Notes: generated by a model not told the origin, from the letters alone. Shown: positions 36,050 through 45,961, counted from the stretch's first letter. The stretch: DNA of 64,000 nt from Ardenticatenaceae bacterium (GCA_020634245.1 JACKCC010000020.1:62001-126000), one strand, 5' to 3'. Numbers and translations are program-made.

Positions 36050-39000
36050 ATGAAAGTCAAACGATCGACTATTTTTATTGGATTGACAGCCATCTTGCTA
36101 ATCGTCATGTTAGCATCCTTGGCCTCTGCTGAAGACGGCGTTTTGTTCCGCCGTAACATCTCAAAAACCCCAGATGCGGAAACCGAAAAAGCAGCCATCT
36201 ATATGATGGACTTTTACGTTCCGGCCCAGGCATCTACCGGCCTCGTCGGCCCAGTAGACAATTACATTCTCGACGATGATGCCGGCACAGTTGCCTATGA
36301 ACCCCGCGAGTACGCCAAACCGCTGGTAACAGTCTGGATTGACGACTTGGGTGGAGCAGAAGTTCCCGAAGGCGTGGACAGCATCCAGGGTGGTATTACC
36401 TTTGGCGAGTTCGACGCCTTTGCCGGTATTTCGCTAGATGATGGTACAAGCTGGCGCACAACAAACCTTTCACGTTCGGCCGATTTATCGTCATTTAACC
36501 TGGCAAACGGTCACGCCTATCCTGGGGACGTGCACAATGTCCAGGCTCAAGTTGCCGGTGACCGCATTTTTGTCGCCTGGGCCAGTAAATACTGTGAAGG
36601 CGGCATGCCTCTATACTCATTGGATCCAGTAGAAGATGTCACCTACTTCACAGACCTGGAAACCACCTACGGGAAAGATGCTGTTTACTTATATGACTTA
36701 TTCGGCGTTGCTGGCTCTCAGAAATCCGTCAATTACACTGATCAAGGCTATCCCGAAGTCGGCGAAGTGCCTTATTCCTGTATATGGACGGCACGTGGGA
36801 AGCTGCTCGCGGGTGACGACCCTGCAACGGCAGATGTGGAAGCATCTTATGTAATGTGGACTAAACCCGAACGGCTGACATCCGGCAAGCGCGATGCCAA
36901 TTTACCGGCAGTTGACTGCGCTGGTGGAGCTGGCTGTATCCTCACCTGGCAAGAAGACCCCGAAGGGCTGCGTCCTGGCCAGGGTCTCGGTCCCGGTGAA
37001 GGCTGGAGCGGCGCTATTGCCAATGCGCAAACCGATATTTGGTACTCATTCATTAGCTATGCAGATTTCGATAAGGTATTTGAAACCGAGGATACCTTTG
37101 TTGCCATAACAATGGATGAATATGCCCTTCTAACAGATACCACTATGCCAAAGGTCTACGTACCGATGGCAATGCCCGTCCGTCTGACAGATAACGCTAA
37201 ATGCAAGGGGGTTAACACACTGTTGAATCCCAGCGACCCGTATTGCTACATCGATTTTGATACTATCGATGACATCGATCATACAAATGTACAGGCCCTA
37301 TTTGATTTGACAGAGCCTGAAGTGGGTGCTGATTTCTGCGCAGAGACCATTGATTGGACAACGCCAGGTGGTGCTACCCAGCCAGTTTGTGTGACAGATG
37401 ACGGGCGTGTGCTGAACGGCCGTGTCGCATCAACTCGTGTACGTCTGAACCTCAAGCCCTATACCCCAGCCGACGCAGTGGACGTAGATGGTGATGGTGT
37501 GGTCGAAAAGAGCGCCTGGTTGGTGATGGCGGCTGAAGAGACCAAAGCCCTGGGCGATGTCCTGGTTGATCCGTATGGTAATGAAACTGAAGACCCGATC
37601 GACATCGGTAAAGACGTCTGGTACTACTCGTTCGATATGTTCGACCATATCCTGGTAGACCAGGGTGGTATCCTGAACCAGCCAGCTACTTGCAGTCCCT
37701 GGACCGTTGGTGCAGATTATGACTGTGAAGACTATGAGTTTTTCCCAGTACAAGTTGACCCACTAAATGGCGGTGATTATTACCTGACCGAGATTGCCCG
37801 GCGCTTCGCCCTAACTACCAACTCGGTATCGGCAGCAGTCAACTCGGAAAGCGGTCTGTCGGCCATGTTGATTTACAAGCAGGGCATCATCAACCAGGGT
37901 GGCCCCGCAGACATCTTCTTGCGCCGCCTTGTCATCCCCGATGACTTTGACCCGGCGGTGGACAACCCCTATGCCTTCGAAAACATGGATTGTGAAGAAT
38001 GGGCCTATACCGACGGCACCAACCCGAATTACCTGCAAGGTATCTGCCTCAGCCCGGCCATTAATATCTCTGGCAACACAATTGTAGAATGCAGTGGCGG
38101 GATCGGAAATGATACCTGTGCGGCTACCTTCCCAGTAGCAGATGATGGCAGCATCCCGGACACAACAGAGTCCTTCCCCAAAATCTTGGAATGGCGTCAA
38201 TGTGACGGCAGCACATCAATTGATGGTTGTGAGGATGACAGCGACCTGGACGACCAGTCTTGGGAAAACCCCTTTGATGTCTCTAAGGGTCATCGCGGCT
38301 TCTTGGACGGCGACATTGTGATGATGATGTATGCCTGGGCACCCAACTGGAAAGCCAACACAGTCGGCAACGACCACTACAATTTGTACGTACGGCGTTC
38401 CTTCGACGGCGGCTTGACCTGGACCACAACTCCGGCCGACTTGGGCGGTGAGGGTGTGACTGTTATCGAAAACTACTGCGTTAATACCGCCTCTGCCGAT
38501 TGCATCGGGACAGAATTCATCTACGAGGCTGGTGAATTTGAACAGGGACGCAACGTATCACTGTTGGTTGGTAACAAAGTCACCATCCTGGATCCTCGTT
38601 ATAGCCCAACAGGCGGCACGAAGCTCTACCCAACCATCCGTACCGACTGGTTGACCGCTAACAGCATCTCCTTTGAAAACTTGCCTTACGATGACGACCT
38701 GGAGCGCGATCCATCGAAATACTTCATGGTCTACGAGACCGGCGACAACACCACCGTGGCCGAAGGCGAGGCTGTGCCACTGGACTTGTTCTACAGCCGG
38801 GCAACGGTTTATGGCGATGTGTACGAGATTATGGATTATGCCACCGACACAGACGATCTACTGCTCGATCGCTGGCCATGGCTGGAAAATAAGTCAGACG
38901 ACCTATCTGGCGAGGCTGGGATGTTGGCCAACCCGGGCGGCACCTTCATGTATGTGGTGTGGAACCAGTGGAAAGAAGAAATCTTACCCGATGGTCACGA

Positions 39001-39421
39001 ACTGGTCTATGACAGCGACATTTGGTACCGCCGGTTGATGTATATGCCAGATGACACCACAATCGAAACTGTTCCCACCGCATCTATCCTGTTCGTCAGC
39101 CATACAGCCGCTGATTACGAAGACGAAATCACTTTCGTCGGTACAGGCAAAGATATTGACCGGCTTGGTGATGGCACACTGGAGTATGAATGGTCAACTA
39201 ACCTGGGTCTCACACTTGATGGTACGATGAGCAGTGACGCAAATGCTGTCTTCTGCAACTCCCAAGTCTGCAAGAAACCGGGTTGGGCCTTTGTACCAGG
39301 TTTCCATACTATTTCCTTCAAAGTTAAAGATGAAGAAGGCGTTTGGTCTACGGAAAAAACATTCACCATCTTCATTGCTGAAGAACTGAGCCAGGTATTC
39401 CTGCCAGTTACAATCAAATAG
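36050..39421 (+). CDS. Large secreted BNR/sialidase-like repeat protein 2
   Basis: A 1,123-residue paralogue of the preceding gene. The signal peptide is nearly identical (MKVKRSTIFIGLTAILLIVM), then A-S-A-ED. BNR motifs are SLDDGTSW and SFDGGLTW. Long conserved blocks such as PYSCIWTARGKLL, TWQEDPEGLRPGQGLGPGEG and ETGDNTTVAEGEAVPLDLFY match protein 1. The C-terminus is ELSQVFLPVTIK, the same tail with F for Y. It differs by several insertions, including NPSDPYCYIDF and a longer C-terminal domain. It is followed by a perfect 30-base palindrome and then by two multiheme cytochrome genes on the same strand. Confidence 0.85.
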   Translation: MKVKRSTIFIGLTAILLIVMLASLASAEDGVLFRRNISKTPDAETEKAAIYMMDFYVPAQASTGLVGPVDNYILDDDAGTVAYEPREYAKPLVTVWIDDLGGAEVPEGVDSIQGGITFGEFDAFAGISLDDGTSWRTTNLSRSADLSSFNLANGHAYPGDVHNVQAQVAGDRIFVAWASKYCEGGMPLYSLDPVEDVTYFTDLETTYGKDAVYLYDLFGVAGSQKSVNYTDQGYPEVGEVPYSCIWTARGKLLAGDDPATADVEASYVMWTKPERLTSGKRDANLPAVDCAGGAGCILTWQEDPEGLRPGQGLGPGEGWSGAIANAQTDIWYSFISYADFDKVFETEDTFVAITMDEYALLTDTTMPKVYVPMAMPVRLTDNAKCKGVNTLLNPSDPYCYIDFDTIDDIDHTNVQALFDLTEPEVGADFCAETIDWTTPGGATQPVCVTDDGRVLNGRVASTRVRLNLKPYTPADAVDVDGDGVVEKSAWLVMAAEETKALGDVLVDPYGNETEDPIDIGKDVWYYSFDMFDHILVDQGGILNQPATCSPWTVGADYDCEDYEFFPVQVDPLNGGDYYLTEIARRFALTTNSVSAAVNSESGLSAMLIYKQGIINQGGPADIFLRRLVIPDDFDPAVDNPYAFENMDCEEWAYTDGTNPNYLQGICLSPAINISGNTIVECSGGIGNDTCAATFPVADDGSIPDTTESFPKILEWRQCDGSTSIDGCEDDSDLDDQSWENPFDVSKGHRGFLDGDIVMMMYAWAPNWKANTVGNDHYNLYVRRSFDGGLTWTTTPADLGGEGVTVIENYCVNTASADCIGTEFIYEAGEFEQGRNVSLLVGNKVTILDPRYSPTGGTKLYPTIRTDWLTANSISFENLPYDDDLERDPSKYFMVYETGDNTTVAEGEAVPLDLFYSRATVYGDVYEIMDYATDTDDLLLDRWPWLENKSDDLSGEAGMLANPGGTFMYVVWNQWKEEILPDGHELVYDSDIWYRRLMYMPDDTTIETVPTASILFVSHTAADYEDEITFVGTGKDIDRLGDGTLEYEWSTNLGLTLDGTMSSDANAVFCNSQVCKKPGWAFVPGFHTISFKVKDEEGVWSTEKTFTIFIAEELSQVFLPVTIK

Positions 39422-39436
39422 TTTATCCGTTCATTT

Positions 39437-39466
39437 GGTGGCTCCCGAAAATTTTCGGGAGCCACC
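39437..39466 (+). terminator. Perfect 30-base palindrome after BNR gene 2
   Basis: GGTGGCTCCCGAAAA is followed at once by its exact complement. It is a likely terminator core though the T run after it is weak. The rest of the gap up to 39732 shows nothing I can name. Confidence 0.75.
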
Positions 39467-39732
39467 ACTTATTCTTTATAGAGAACATATTTACTAATCT
39501 TTACAATCTGGAATTATTAAAAATCCGAACTGCTCAGGGTCCCCCAATAACCATTTGAACAGTCGGAATCTAAGAAACTGATGAGAGGGTCTTAAGGTAT
39601 TCGGTAATCTTTGTGTTGTACAGTCTTTATTGTGTCGTTCAGGAGACGGAACATGGGAGACGACACACAAGGGAGTCAACAAAATTCTCTGTTTTGACGA
39701 GAAATTTTGTTTTCATAGGAGCACCAAAACTT

Positions 39733-40788
39733 ATGCGACAAAAATTGCTTAAGTTCCTAAAAAACAACAAACTTGGCAGTTTGTCAGTGATGGCTTTCTT
39801 TTTCTTAGGTACGGGCCTTTTTGTCAAACATTCCGGGTATACGATGCCTGGTCCCGTTTCAGCAATGCATTATCGCTCGGAACCCATTGAAGGGTATGCA
39901 TCTCATGCGATGTTTGAACAGGAATGTACTCACTGCCATGCGCCGGTTCATTGCGTAACGGCCGAAAAATGCCAGGATTGTCATGTTGAAATTGCTGAAC
40001 AACGGGTGGAAGCGATTGGGCTGCATGGACTGCTGCCGGGCACAGAACGCTGCCAAAACTGTCACGTGGAACATCAAGGCCGCAATGCTGTTATTTCTGA
40101 AATCGCATTTGCCAATGTTGACCACGCGGCTATGACTGGCTTCAGCCTGGAAAAGCATACCACAAATTATGATGGCCAAGCAATGACATGCGAAAGTTGT
40201 CACACTGAAAGCCGGTTTGGGCCTGATACGGTTGATTGCCTCACCTGTCACACGCAAAATGACAACGAAGCTATGACACATCACGAACAAGAACATGGTT
40301 TGGATTGCCTGGGCTGCCACGATGGTCATGATCGAATGATTGATTTTGATCACGGCCAGGTTTATGCTCTTGAGGGCGAACACGCGCAGGCTGGCTGCGT
40401 GGATTGTCATTCTGATATGGTTTTTACCGGTACGACACAAGCTTGTGCTGATTGTCATGAGGTTGAAACGGAACATACGGATGTGTTTGGTTTTGATTGT
40501 GCCCGCTGCCACACGGCCGTTTCCTGGACACCGGCTCAATTAACTCAACACACATTCCTGCTGGAGCATGGTGACCAAAACAAGCTGGAATGCCAAAACT
40601 GCCATCCAACAACCTACTACAAGCCAACCTGTATCGAATGCCATGAAAATGACCAAATGCTGGCAGATCATCAGGTTTCGGACCTTGTTTCTATTGAAAA
40701 CTGTGCCCAATGTCATCCAACTGGTGCAACCGGTGAAGCCGGACAGTTAGGTTACAGTCTGGGCAATCTAGAGATCGTAAAGGAATGA
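39733..40788 (+). CDS. 12-heme c-type cytochrome
   Basis: A 351-residue exported protein. A short basic N-terminus and a transmembrane segment (about residues 14-33) anchor or export it. Twelve CxxCH motifs follow (CTHCH, CQDCH, CQNCH, CESCH, CLTCH, CLGCH, CVDCH, CADCH, CARCH, CQNCH, CIECH, CAQCH), so up to twelve covalent hemes, with further His residues as axial ligands. The closing segment resembles cytochrome c7/c3-like CPC units. AGGAG lies ten bases before the ATG at 39733. A 40-codon upstream extension has no SD and would spoil the signal. It is 60 bases ahead of the 27-heme gene, likely one operon. Confidence 0.95.
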   Translation: MRQKLLKFLKNNKLGSLSVMAFFFLGTGLFVKHSGYTMPGPVSAMHYRSEPIEGYASHAMFEQECTHCHAPVHCVTAEKCQDCHVEIAEQRVEAIGLHGLLPGTERCQNCHVEHQGRNAVISEIAFANVDHAAMTGFSLEKHTTNYDGQAMTCESCHTESRFGPDTVDCLTCHTQNDNEAMTHHEQEHGLDCLGCHDGHDRMIDFDHGQVYALEGEHAQAGCVDCHSDMVFTGTTQACADCHEVETEHTDVFGFDCARCHTAVSWTPAQLTQHTFLLEHGDQNKLECQNCHPTTYYKPTCIECHENDQMLADHQVSDLVSIENCAQCHPTGATGEAGQLGYSLGNLEIVKE

Positions 40789-40848
40789 TTTTTACTTTGG
40801 TTCAGGTTTTGATTTAGTCCAAAGATAATCATTTTCCAGGGAGGGGAA

Positions 40849-43320
40849 ATGATGAAAAAATTACAATACGTCTTCATCATTTTCAGTTTGTTTTTAATTG
40901 TGTTTGCCGGTGGCATGAGTTACCTGGCGGAAACATACCCGTTCCATCCCGGCAGCCTGTTTTATGGCGCACAGCGAACAGCGGAATATTGGAAATTAAG
41001 CTTGACGATGAGCCAAAGTCGTCGGGCAAATTTCGCGCTGGATTTGGTTGATCGGCATCTAGCAGACCTGGCCTGGGTGACAGAACCGGGTACTGTCACA
41101 GGTGCGGTAAATGTCTACAACCAATCGTTAAATGAAGCCATTGTGCGCATTAATGAGGCTCCAACTGCGGCGCAAGAAGAGTTGTACGGCCGTTTACTCA
41201 CTTCATTACGCCAGGCAGAAGTCGTATTCGCCGCTTTAGACACTGCCGAAAATGAACTTCTGATCAAGGGGCTGCGTTATAAAATCGGCACATTGCTCAC
41301 CGCCACTTCCTCCGACCAGTTGATTGCCTCGCTGCCCGATGAAATGAAACCGGCTACCCGGATCGACCCGGTCATCATCCCGTTCCTGGGGCAGGATGTC
41401 GAACATGCCAACTTCCCTCTCAACGGCGGTCACGCTGAGATTGACTGCCTGTCCTGCCATGAAGACGGCCGTTACGCCGGAACACCCACTGATTGTACAA
41501 GCTGCCACCAGGCCACCCCCACGTACAATTACCCCGACCACTTTACCGGCGAATGCACCGACTGCCATACTCTCGACAGTTGGACACCATTGGAATTTGA
41601 CCATACGGCCGTTACCGAATGCTACTCTTGTCACTGGCCAGAAACCCCGCGCGCCCACTATCCCGGCGCTTGCATCGACTGCCACACCGACACTGAAAGC
41701 TGGGACATTGAAAAATATGAACACGTTGCCGTCCTGGAATGCCGCTCCTGTCACGCAGCCGATAACCCGCCAGGACATTACGGAGAAATCACAAAACCCT
41801 CATTGATTTTTGCAGCCTACCAAACGATTAGCACCAGTAGCAGAATGGTCCCGGCCGTCGCCAGCGAACCCGGCCCTTGTGTTAACTGCCACACCAACAC
41901 GGAAGACTGGGCCGATGCCACCTTCAATCACCTGGGATATGACGATTGTATTTCTTGCCACAAAGAAGACAATCCTGCACCACACTACCACCTTGAGTGC
42001 GCCGCCTGCCATAACACCGAAGATTGGGAAACGGCCGTATTCAATCACACAGGCTACACCAACTGCACAGCCTGCCACGAAACACCACCCAACCATTCCA
42101 GTAAAGATTGTGACATCTGCCACTACACCACCGATTGGACACCACTCATCGTCGACCACGATGGTTTGAGTGACTGCCAAAGCTGCCACACCAATGAAAC
42201 ACCACCCGTCCACTACGCCGGACTTTGCTCTTCATGCCACGGAACCTACACATGGCACGAAATCACTTTCGATCACGACGGCCAGTACGATTGCGCCGGA
42301 TGCCACATTGCGCCAGAACCGCACAAACCCGGCCAATGTTCGACCTGTCACAACGTCACCAATTGGAACCAAATCTGGTTTGTTCATGACAGTGACTCCA
42401 ATTGCACCAGCTGCCACAACGCCCCTAACGGCCATTACAATGGCGCCTGCACCCAATGCCACAACACACAGTCCTGGAATGATGCCCGCCTGCCCCACGA
42501 CCAACTCACCAATTGCCAAAACTGCCACTCAGCACCGGCCAATCATTATGGCGGCTCATGCACCAACTGCCACAACCAAAACAGTTGGTACGACATCGCC
42601 TTTAATCATACCGGTCTCACTGACTGCCTGGGATGCCACACTGCTCCACTCGGTCATTACACCGGGCAATGTTCCAATTGTCATGGCACAGCCAACTGGA
42701 TTCCTACCGCATTTACACACGCAGGACTGACCGATTGCCAATCCTGCCACCAACGCCCCGACGGGCATTGGCCGGATCAATGTTCTAACTGCCACAATAC
42801 ATCCAGTTGGAGTGAAATCAACTTTGACCACACCACCTATACAAATTGCAATTCCTGCCATCAGCGGCCCGCCGGCCACCCGCGTGGTCAATGCTCCAAA
42901 TGTCACGGCACAGACAGTTGGGCTTACAACACGCCTACGCCCACCGCAACACCATTGGTAACAGCCACCTACAATGCCACAGCGACGGCACGGGCAGCAA
43001 CAAGCACACCAACACCAACGAGTTTCGCCGATGGCACGGCCACATTTACACCAACACCAGACCCGTTGCAAGACCCTGGCACAGATCCTCGTGTTGATCC
43101 GCCATCCACCTCAACAGCGCCAGCCAACGGGCCTACGCCAACACCACACGCCGGGGCCACAGCCACCTCAACAGCCACGCCCGTACCACCAACGGCGACA
43201 TCCATTCCCTTTAGTCATGATGGACTGACTGATTGTGTATCCTGCCATTCCAAACCGGACGATCACATCACCAGCAGTGATAACTGCGCCAATTGCCACA
43301 ACACCAGTTCCTGGCAGTAA
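40849..43320 (+). CDS. 27-heme c-type cytochrome with repeated two-heme units
   Basis: An 823-residue exported protein. The signal or anchor covers residues 3-24. A heme-free helical domain (about 25-185) resembles the DUF5667-type domain before Chloroflexota surface proteins (tentative). I count 27 CxxCH motifs. From about residue 190 to 680 they come in units of roughly 40 residues: CxxCH, then HY/GH..G, CxxCHN..SW, then F.H. A Thr/Pro-rich linker (about 700-780) separates motif 25 from the last two (CVSCH and CANCH). GGGAGGGG precedes the double ATG at 40849/40852. The regular array suits a long-range electron conduit at the cell surface; that is inference. The terminator is at 43345. Confidence 0.95.
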   Translation: MMKKLQYVFIIFSLFLIVFAGGMSYLAETYPFHPGSLFYGAQRTAEYWKLSLTMSQSRRANFALDLVDRHLADLAWVTEPGTVTGAVNVYNQSLNEAIVRINEAPTAAQEELYGRLLTSLRQAEVVFAALDTAENELLIKGLRYKIGTLLTATSSDQLIASLPDEMKPATRIDPVIIPFLGQDVEHANFPLNGGHAEIDCLSCHEDGRYAGTPTDCTSCHQATPTYNYPDHFTGECTDCHTLDSWTPLEFDHTAVTECYSCHWPETPRAHYPGACIDCHTDTESWDIEKYEHVAVLECRSCHAADNPPGHYGEITKPSLIFAAYQTISTSSRMVPAVASEPGPCVNCHTNTEDWADATFNHLGYDDCISCHKEDNPAPHYHLECAACHNTEDWETAVFNHTGYTNCTACHETPPNHSSKDCDICHYTTDWTPLIVDHDGLSDCQSCHTNETPPVHYAGLCSSCHGTYTWHEITFDHDGQYDCAGCHIAPEPHKPGQCSTCHNVTNWNQIWFVHDSDSNCTSCHNAPNGHYNGACTQCHNTQSWNDARLPHDQLTNCQNCHSAPANHYGGSCTNCHNQNSWYDIAFNHTGLTDCLGCHTAPLGHYTGQCSNCHGTANWIPTAFTHAGLTDCQSCHQRPDGHWPDQCSNCHNTSSWSEINFDHTTYTNCNSCHQRPAGHPRGQCSKCHGTDSWAYNTPTPTATPLVTATYNATATARAATSTPTPTSFADGTATFTPTPDPLQDPGTDPRVDPPSTSTAPANGPTPTPHAGATATSTATPVPPTATSIPFSHDGLTDCVSCHSKPDDHITSSDNCANCHNTSSWQ

Positions 43321-43344
43321 GCCCACCCGCATCAGGCCAATAAC

Positions 43345-43380
43345 CAACAAGCCGCTTGCTTTAGAGTAAGCGGCTTGTTG
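43345..43380 (+). terminator. Terminator after the cytochrome pair
   Basis: CAACAAGCCGCTT and AAGCGGCTTGTTG form a 13-bp stem with a 10-base loop, 25 bases after the 27-heme gene. Confidence 0.85.
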
Positions 43381-43625
43381 ACTCTTGGGTGAAATCCGGT
43401 AGATAATGTATAAAATTGAGGTAACTATTCAATCCATCGCTGCCTAAGCCTGTCGAAAGCAAGCCCCGCCTCAACTGGCTCAGGCAGCGGCGTGGGGAGT
43501 TACGAATTAGAAAATTATCTTCCTGGAATCTTGTTTTTATTCGGAGTTGCTATAAGAGCCGCATCTGGGAAGATTATGTACAGAGGAAACGACATGAGCG
43601 CAAGCTCAACACCATGAATAAAAAT

Positions 43626-43674
43626 GGAGCGCGGTCTGCCGGACCGCAAAGGGCGGACGAGCCATCCGCGCTCC
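43626..43674. repeat. Dispersed palindromic element, copy 2
   Basis: The outer arms GGAGCGCGG and CCGCGCTCC enclose GGTCTGCCGGACCGC and AAAGGGCGGACGAGC. It is the better-preserved relative of 16758-16807. It sits 20 bases before an SD, so it may fold in the leader of the next gene. The gap 43381-43625 shows nothing else. Confidence 0.7.
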
Positions 43675-43694
43675 CATTTACGATGGAGAGAAAA

Positions 43695-44180
43695 ATGGAA
43701 CTGACAACTGTTACAATCGATAAACCGGAAACGATTAATTTTATTTTGGGACAATCCCATTTTATTAAAACGGTGGAAGATATTCATGAAGCAATGGTAA
43801 CGGCTGTGTCTGGTATCAAATTTGGCCTGGCATTCTGTGAAGCATCAGGAAAACGGCTCGTCCGCTGGACCGGAACCGACCAGGAAATGATTGATCTGGC
43901 CCAACAAAACGCATCGGCCATCGGTGCAGGCCACAGCTTCATCTTGTTTTTGGGTGAAGGGTTTTTCCCCATCAATGTCCTCCACGTCGTTCGGAATATC
44001 CCCGAAATCTGCAATATCTTTTGCGCCACCGCCAATCCAACTCAAGTCGTCATCGCCGAAACGGAACAGGGCCGGGGCATTATGGGGGTCATAGACGGCG
44101 GCAAGCCAACCGGCATTGAAGGGGAAGAAGATATTGCCTGGCGAAAAGGTTTTTTGCGTCAAATTGGCTATAAATCATAG
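43695..44180 (+). CDS. Adenosine-specific kinase family protein
   Basis: A 161-residue protein that matches the small adenosine-specific kinase family (PF04008) over its whole length: FILGQSHFIKTVEDIHEAM, GIKFGLAFCEASGKRLVRWTG, GHSFILFLGEGFFPINVLHVVRNIPEICNIFCATANP and GRGIMGVIDG. The archaeal member binds adenosine; the cellular role in bacteria is not settled. GGAGAG lies four bases before the ATG at 43695, so this start is used rather than two in-frame ATGs upstream. Confidence 0.92.
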   Translation: MELTTVTIDKPETINFILGQSHFIKTVEDIHEAMVTAVSGIKFGLAFCEASGKRLVRWTGTDQEMIDLAQQNASAIGAGHSFILFLGEGFFPINVLHVVRNIPEICNIFCATANPTQVVIAETEQGRGIMGVIDGGKPTGIEGEEDIAWRKGFLRQIGYKS

Positions 44181-44198
44181 TTTTCGTCGCAGGCATTT

Positions 44199-44264
44199 AG
44201 GTGACAGTCACTTTTTACCAAAGCTGATGGCAAATTCCAGACCGTTTTCAAGTGACTGCCACCT
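44199..44264. repeat. Inverted repeat AGGTGACAGTCACTT
   Basis: 44199-44213 pairs with AAGTGACTGCCACCT at 44250-44264 with one mismatch. It is related to AGTGACTGTCACT at 23717 and is probably a small dispersed palindrome. Otherwise 44265-44493 holds one ACGGCCGT copy and no other signal. Confidence 0.6.
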
Positions 44265-44493
44265 CAAGGATGAAACGGTTACTTTTCATCAAAAACATGA
44301 CAAATATCATGCCATATATGTGTCATTCGGAACTCCCATCTAAACACAGGTTAGGTATAGTTTGCTGGTAGTTGAAAACTTTTATCAATCTACTTGCTGG
44401 TTCAACCGAATAACATCAGGCTCGGAAACGGCCGTTACCGGTAACCACTAATCTCACTAAGAACAAACCAACCCAGGGAGGTAACCCCCACTC

Positions 44494-45957
44494 ATGAGTT
44501 CCGAAACCGCCTATCGCAAAGTTGACCGCAGCGGCCGCGCAAATCAGGAACCTGTTCCCTACCTCAAGCGGGACATTGCCGAACGCATCTGCGATTTTGA
44601 AGAAGTAATACTGGGCTATGACGGCGAACTGGCTGAAGATGAGGCCTCGCGCTGCATGCAATGCCCCGATCCGCAGCCCTGTACATTGAGCTGTCCGGCT
44701 GGCAACGACATTCCCGAAGCGCTGTGGCTGACCAGCCAGGGTAAATATGTAGAAGCCGCCCTTGTATTCGCCGCCACCAGCCCTCTGCCCGAAGTGTGCG
44801 GCCGTGTCTGCCCCAATCTTTGCCAACAAGGCTGTGTATTGGGCAAACGGTACGGCGCAGTTTCCATCGGCAAATTGGAAGCCTTTGTTTCCGATGTGGC
44901 CAGAGAAGCGGGCGCTTTGACAATCAAAGTACCCGAACAAAAAACCGGCAAACACGTTGCCGTTGTCGGTTCCGGCCCGGCCGGCATCACGGTTGCCGAA
45001 GATATGATTAAATTAGGCCACGAGGTAACTGTGTACGAATCCTGGCCAGAAGCGGGCGGCGTACTGGTGTATGGCATTCCGGCCTTCAAGCTGGACAAAC
45101 GAGTCGTCGGTTACAAAATTCAGGATTTGCGCGACGCCGGGGTAACTTTCATTACCAATACACGCGTGGGCCAAGACATCATGGTGGAAGATTTACAGCA
45201 TGAATACGATGCCGTTTTCCTGGGAACGGGCGCTGGCATCGAAGCTACCATGAGCATTCCCGGTGAAGATTTAGATGGCGTTTGGAAATCCACCGATTAT
45301 CTTGTGCGGGCCAATGTCAAAGAAGCCTATCGGCCGGAAGACAAAAAGGTTGTGCCGGATGTTGGCAAACGGGTAGCCATCATTGGCGGCGGTGACACGG
45401 CCGTTGACTGTGCCCGCAGCTCCATCCGTTTAGGCGCAGAAGAGGTTACCATCGTTTACCGCCGCACCGAAGCGGAAATGCCCGGCAACAAATCGGAACG
45501 GTACATTTGTGTTGAAGAAGGCACGCAAATTAACTATTTACAAGCGCCGGTAGAGTACATTGGGGATGAGAACGGCCGTGTCAAAGCCATGAAAGTCATC
45601 AAAATGGAGTTAGGCGAACCTGATGCATCCGGCCGCCGCCGCCCCATTACCATTGAAGGCTCCGAATTCATTCAGGAAGTAGATACCGTCGTCCTGGCTG
45701 TTGGCTACTGGCCCGATCCATTACTGGGTGACAAAACGGAAAACCTGGCTACCCATAACTGGGGTCTCATCCTGGCCGATGAAGCCGTAGGCGCAACCAC
45801 ACGGGAAGGCGTTTTTGCCGCCGGTGACAATGTACACGGGCCGGATTTGGTGATAACGGCCGTTGCCAGTGCCCACAAAGCCGCATCCAGCATGGCCGCC
45901 TATCTTGAAGGAAAATCAATCGCGCTCCCCACCCCTAAACCACGCCGGAAAAAGTAA
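44494..45957 (+). CDS. GltD-like NAD(P)H-dependent FAD oxidoreductase
   Basis: A 487-residue protein of the glutamate synthase small-subunit / NfnL / SudA family. N-terminal cysteines (CMQCPDPQPCTLSC, VCGRVCPNLCQQGC) would bind two [4Fe-4S] clusters. The FAD site is VAVVGSGPAGITVAE (about 150-164), the NAD(P) site VAIIGGGDTAVDCAR, and the second FAD contact GVFAAGDNVHGPDLV. No GltB large subunit lies beside it, so it may be a stand-alone oxidoreductase such as a sulfide dehydrogenase-type or transhydrogenase partner. AGGGAGG lies 12 bases before the ATG, a rather long spacing. It converges on glpX across a hairpin. Confidence 0.85.
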   Translation: MSSETAYRKVDRSGRANQEPVPYLKRDIAERICDFEEVILGYDGELAEDEASRCMQCPDPQPCTLSCPAGNDIPEALWLTSQGKYVEAALVFAATSPLPEVCGRVCPNLCQQGCVLGKRYGAVSIGKLEAFVSDVAREAGALTIKVPEQKTGKHVAVVGSGPAGITVAEDMIKLGHEVTVYESWPEAGGVLVYGIPAFKLDKRVVGYKIQDLRDAGVTFITNTRVGQDIMVEDLQHEYDAVFLGTGAGIEATMSIPGEDLDGVWKSTDYLVRANVKEAYRPEDKKVVPDVGKRVAIIGGGDTAVDCARSSIRLGAEEVTIVYRRTEAEMPGNKSERYICVEEGTQINYLQAPVEYIGDENGRVKAMKVIKMELGEPDASGRRRPITIEGSEFIQEVDTVVLAVGYWPDPLLGDKTENLATHNWGLILADEAVGATTREGVFAAGDNVHGPDLVITAVASAHKAASSMAAYLEGKSIALPTPKPRRKK

Positions 45958-45961
45958 AAAA

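Noticed and set aside
32488..39421. Active sialidases
   Set aside because: Asp-box motifs are present, but the catalytic arginines and the FRIP motif of sialidases are not evident; Asp-boxes occur in many non-enzymatic propellers.
39613..39732. Longer N-terminus for the 12-heme cytochrome
   Set aside because: The 40 extra residues have no SD in front and would place the hydrophobic segment far inside; AGGAG precedes the start at 39733.
44494..45957. Full glutamate synthase operon
   Set aside because: No large GltB subunit is found on either side, so gltD is not used as a symbol.
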